A program made the position numbers and the translations under genes. The notes beneath the pieces were generated by a model. The model was not told the origin of the DNA and searched no databases. It saw only the letters and a program-made list of their open reading frames with translations. A stretch of DNA of 64,000 nt from Flavobacterium hercynium. GTDB lineage: Bacteria > Bacteroidota > Bacteroidia > Flavobacteriales > Flavobacteriaceae. Shown in pieces: positions 60,984 through 64,000 of this stretch; position 1 is the first letter of the stretch, and every line of letters starts with the position of its first letter. The stretch spans positions 37,095 to 101,094 of the forward strand of contig NZ_MUGW01000054.1 in the NCBI RefSeq assembly GCF_002217285.1. The letters are read 5' to 3'.

Positions 60984-61018
60984 TATATCAAATTACAAAA
61001 CAAAAAAATTTAGATAAA

Positions 61019-62134
61019 ATGATAATAGGTGTTCCAAAAGAAATAAAAAATAATGAAAACCGTGTAGCTTTAACTCCTGCAGGTGTTTCAGAAATGAAAA
61101 ATAACGGACATAAAGTTTATGTTCAATCGACTGCTGGTTTAGGAAGTGGTTTTAGCGATGAAGAATATGCAAATGCCGGAGCTGTTGTTTTACCAACAAT
61201 TGAAGAAGTTTATGCTATCGCTGAAATGATCATCAAAGTAAAAGAACCAATTGCATCTGAGTATGAATTAATCAAAAAAGATCAATTACTTTTCACTTAT
61301 TTCCACTTTGCATCATCTGAGTCATTAACTCACGCTATGTTAGAAAAAGGTGCTGTATGTTTAGCTTACGAAACAGTTGAAAAAACAGATCGTAGTTTAC
61401 CATTATTAGTTCCAATGTCTGAGGTTGCTGGTCGTATGGCTATTCAACAAGGAGCAAAATATCTTGAAAAACCATTAAAAGGAAGAGGAATTCTTTTAGG
61501 TGGAGTTCCAGGTGTACCACCAGCTAAAGTTTTAGTTTTAGGTGGAGGAATCGTTGGAACTCAAGCTGCAAAAATGGCTGCTGGTCTTGGTGCTCAAGTA
61601 ACTATTATGGATTTAAGTTTGCCACGTTTACGTCATTTAGATGATATTATGCCTGCAAACGTAAATACACAAATGTCTAACCACTACAATATCACTAAAG
61701 CAATTGCTGATGCTGATTTAATTGTTGGAGCTGTTTTAATTCCAGGAGCAAAAGCACCTCACTTGATTACTCGTGACATGCTAAAATTAATGCGTCCAGG
61801 AACTGTTGTTGTTGACGTTGCTGTTGATCAAGGTGGTTGTATTGAAACTTGTACTCCTACAACTCACGAAAACCCAACTTTCATTATTGATGATATTGTT
61901 CACTACTGTGTAGCAAATATGCCTGGTGCAGTTCCTTATACTTCTACACTAGCTTTAACTAATGCTACTCTTCCTTATGCTGTACAATTAGCTAACAAAG
62001 GATGGGAAAAAGCATGTGCTGAAAATGAAGAATTAAAGAAAGGATTAAATATTGCAAACGGAAAAATCCTTTACAAAGGGGTTGCAGAAGCTTGGAATCT
62101 TCCTTTTAACGAAGAGTTAGTTTTAGCAAACTAA
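61019..62134 (+). CDS. ald: Alanine dehydrogenase
   Basis: 371 residues. Reversibly deaminates L-alanine to pyruvate with NAD. N-terminal signature GVPKEIKNNENRVALTPAGV; Rossmann motif VLVLGGGIVGTQAAKMAAGLGAQV (~170); VDVAVDQGGCIETC and the His region HDIVHYC-like DDIVHYCVANMPGAVPYTST near 290-310. Length matches the family. Divergent Lrp gene suggests alanine-induced use of alanine as carbon and nitrogen source. Codon use differs mildly (many GCT/GGT) from neighbours, which suits high expression. Confidence 0.96.
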   Translation: MIIGVPKEIKNNENRVALTPAGVSEMKNNGHKVYVQSTAGLGSGFSDEEYANAGAVVLPTIEEVYAIAEMIIKVKEPIASEYELIKKDQLLFTYFHFASSESLTHAMLEKGAVCLAYETVEKTDRSLPLLVPMSEVAGRMAIQQGAKYLEKPLKGRGILLGGVPGVPPAKVLVLGGGIVGTQAAKMAAGLGAQVTIMDLSLPRLRHLDDIMPANVNTQMSNHYNITKAIADADLIVGAVLIPGAKAPHLITRDMLKLMRPGTVVVDVAVDQGGCIETCTPTTHENPTFIIDDIVHYCVANMPGAVPYTSTLALTNATLPYAVQLANKGWEKACAENEELKKGLNIANGKILYKGVAEAWNLPFNEELVLAN

Positions 62135-62150
62135 TCTATCACAATCATAA

Positions 62151-62186
62151 AAAAAGGGCCTTTTCTTAAACGAAAAGGCCCTTTTT
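62151..62186. terminator. Terminator between ald and the alkaline phosphatase gene
   Basis: AAAAAGGGCCTTTTC pairs with GAAAAGGCCCTTTTT around a ~6-nt loop; A and T tracts flank both sides. Convergent genes. Confidence 0.9.
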
Positions 62187-62211
62187 ACTTTAAGACTAAT
62201 TTAACCTATAT

Positions 62212-63831
62212 TTATTTTTGATCATCCAAAACTTCCTGAAGTACTTTAGCTTCGGTTCCATTTGGAAAAGCAACCTTAATTTTCTGAGCGATAGTTGGTG
62301 CAATTTCTGTGATTCCTTTTTTATCGTACGATTCACCTTTTTTTACGTGCCAGCCATAAAAAATAGCCGGTACATGTGTGTCATACGTATACATTGTTCC
62401 GTGTGAAGTTCCTGTTGCTGAATATTGAATATCTCCAGGCTTATCAACTATTACCATATCACCATTTTGGGTAATATCGTATCCTTTTGCAACAAAATTT
62501 AGAGCATAATCATTTCCGGCATTTGCCATGATCTCTTCTTCTGTATAAACTTTCTTAATTTGAGGCTGTGCTAGTAGAAATTCCTTATAATCTTGTTTCA
62601 CTTTTGCTAATTCCAAACCTTTCTCTTTTATAATTTGCTTATTAAAAAAGATATTATTATTTGAGTAATTTAAAAGTAAATCAACTCCATACGTTTTAAT
62701 TGAGAAATCCTGAAGACTTTTTCTAACTTCTTTTGAAGGATAATTGTCTACATTATATTTACGATCTTTTAAATAAATTACGTTTTCTGCCCCAGCATGA
62801 TCCGCTGTTAAAAACAATAAGTAATTGTCTTTACCAACTGTTTTATCAAGGTAGGCTAAAAAGTCAGCAATCGTTTGATCTAATCTCAAATAAGTATCTT
62901 GTAATTCCATAGAACGCGGCCCTAGTAAATGACCTACATAATCTGTAGAAGAAAAACTCACGGTTAAAAAGTCGGTGATATTATCTTTACCTAATTCTTC
63001 TTTATCAATAGCTCTTTTAGCAAATTCAGCTAATAAATCATTTCCAAATGGAGTTGATCTTATTACTCCTGCATCATTCTTTTCATACATTGATTTTAAA
63101 TCATAAGGAAAAACGGGAGCTGCACTACCATACAATTTTCCTTCATACGGATTATTATCCGGTAAACTTTCATTGTAGATTGAAGCAGGCTTAAACAAAT
63201 CCCATCCTTTATTTAGATAAGGTAAATAGTTTTTTTCATTATTAAATTGATTAACCCATTCCGGTAACTTTTCTCCGTAAAAACTACTGGAAATAAAAGC
63301 TCCTGTTTTACTGAACCAGAATGCCCAATTCGCAAAATGACCTGCTGGCAGAATAGCACCACGATCTTTAAGACTCATTCCGATTACTTTTCCTTGAAAA
63401 TTAGTAGCCATTCTTACTTCATCGGTAATTGTAGTACTTTGTAAATTTTTAGGTGACATAGCGCCTTCTTCCGCTGTACCATTCCCAACTATTTTTACCG
63501 AAGCATCATCAGTGCAATACATTTGTTTCCCTAATGTTCTACTAAACCATTCGTTTCCTACAATTCCATGTGTGGCCGGCGTAGTACCTGTATAAATAGA
63601 GGCATGACCTGGAGCTGTATATGTTGGAACATAATTATAATGCATATTCTGAAATGTATATCCATCATTCATTAATCTTTTGAAACCATTAGGTGAAAAA
63701 TCATCAGAAAACCGATATAAATACTCCATTTTCATTTGATCAACCACAATACCTACTACTAATTTTGGACGTTGCTGAGCACTTAAATTTGAAATAACAA
63801 AGAGTGTCAGCAGTAAAATACTTTTTTTCAT
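62212..63831 (-). CDS. PafA-type alkaline phosphatase
   Basis: 539 residues with signal peptide (KKSILLLTLFVISNLSA). The active site spacing fits PafA of Elizabethkingia: Thr72 nucleophile in YTAPGHASIYTG, Asn93 in VGNEWF, Lys155 and Arg157 in SLKDRG, which match PafA T79, N100, K162 and R164 in relative position. Metal ligands: D31 (VVDQM), and DH in TADHAGAENV. It hydrolyses phosphate monoesters outside the cytoplasm; in the family it is not repressed by phosphate. No phosphate-regulon genes nearby. Confidence 0.93.
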   Translation of the reverse strand: MKKSILLLTLFVISNLSAQQRPKLVVGIVVDQMKMEYLYRFSDDFSPNGFKRLMNDGYTFQNMHYNYVPTYTAPGHASIYTGTTPATHGIVGNEWFSRTLGKQMYCTDDASVKIVGNGTAEEGAMSPKNLQSTTITDEVRMATNFQGKVIGMSLKDRGAILPAGHFANWAFWFSKTGAFISSSFYGEKLPEWVNQFNNEKNYLPYLNKGWDLFKPASIYNESLPDNNPYEGKLYGSAAPVFPYDLKSMYEKNDAGVIRSTPFGNDLLAEFAKRAIDKEELGKDNITDFLTVSFSSTDYVGHLLGPRSMELQDTYLRLDQTIADFLAYLDKTVGKDNYLLFLTADHAGAENVIYLKDRKYNVDNYPSKEVRKSLQDFSIKTYGVDLLLNYSNNNIFFNKQIIKEKGLELAKVKQDYKEFLLAQPQIKKVYTEEEIMANAGNDYALNFVAKGYDITQNGDMVIVDKPGDIQYSATGTSHGTMYTYDTHVPAIFYGWHVKKGESYDKKGITEIAPTIAQKIKVAFPNGTEAKVLQEVLDDQK

Positions 63832-63850
63832 ACTATATTATAATTTGATG

Positions 63851-63858
63851 CAAAAATA
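63851..63858 (-). promoter_or_regulatory. -7 promoter box of the alkaline phosphatase gene
   Basis: Minus strand TATTTTTG (63851-63858), exact TAnnTTTG, about 20 nt before the start codon. The rest of the region to 64000 shows no further gene. Confidence 0.5.
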
Positions 63859-64000
63859 CTCAATACCCACTAAAATGTCTATTGTGATTTAGTTTAAAAC
63901 CTAAAATTGACTTTAATTTAACAGATTAGTAAATCTCCGCAAATAACTTATTAAAGTATTACCAATCTTTGTCGAGTTTCTAGGGATCAATGCATATTGT

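Overview
The window reads as chromosome of a Flavobacterium-like member of the Bacteroidota. The DNA is AT-rich, and many genes are preceded by the Bacteroidetes -7 element TAnnTTTG (for example TACTTTTG or TATTTTTG) rather than a purine-rich Shine-Dalgarno. Several proteins have the form typical of this group: SecA without a C-terminal zinc domain, HisS with a long insertion, a 482-residue GAPDH and a DnaJ with half the usual zinc centre. Genus-level placement is inference from these traits.

Layout. 1-7.6 kb: the 3' end of secA, trmH, a GNAT/sirtuin pair, purB, a CPA2 cation/proton antiporter and a 1-Cys peroxiredoxin. 7.8-15.5 kb: MFS and AEC transporters, an Rrf2 regulator with an NAD(P)-binding oxidoreductase that share twin operators, a tandem-repeat block, meaB, a MATE exporter and a small outer-membrane-type protein. 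15.5-17.6 kb: an accessory cassette, probably a colicin-M-like toxin followed by three tandem membrane-anchored immunity-like paralogues, two of them damaged. 17.6-24.1 kb: ppk2, a DUF6929-like protein, a prolyl oligopeptidase, a scramblase/LURP-one-like protein, a FabG-like SDR and an unknown. 24.2-37 kb, mostly minus strand: mtaB, GNAT, HAD, DUF2007, a half-helicase, an orphan NtrC-type regulator, a NatAB-like ABC exporter, dnaJ, grpE, tRNA-Trp and hisS. 37-48 kb: a MacB-like permease, prmC, GNAT, ribD, a HAD phosphatase, a YigZ protein, a thioesterase, dnaA, a low-Mr tyrosine phosphatase, an RsmI-like methylase, a methionine aminotransferase and an SDR. 48-53.4 kb: udk, a DivIC/FtsB-like protein, then mutA and mutB with a type II toxin-antitoxin pair lodged between them. 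53.4-64 kb: a transglycosylase-like protein, mltG, GNAT, dapF, a DegP protease, gap, an Lrp regulator divergent from ald, and a PafA-type alkaline phosphatase.

Most of the window is conserved housekeeping DNA. meaB acts with MutA/MutB in the B12-dependent methylmalonyl-CoA/succinyl-CoA interconversion. GrpE and DnaJ are DnaK partners. Lrp next to ald suggests alanine-responsive catabolism. The accessory interest lies in four places: the colicin-M-like cassette, the toxin-antitoxin pair inside the mutase operon, the Rrf2 twin-operator circuit, and an unusual variety of intergenic repeats, several of which are inverted or tandem and look like dispersed families.
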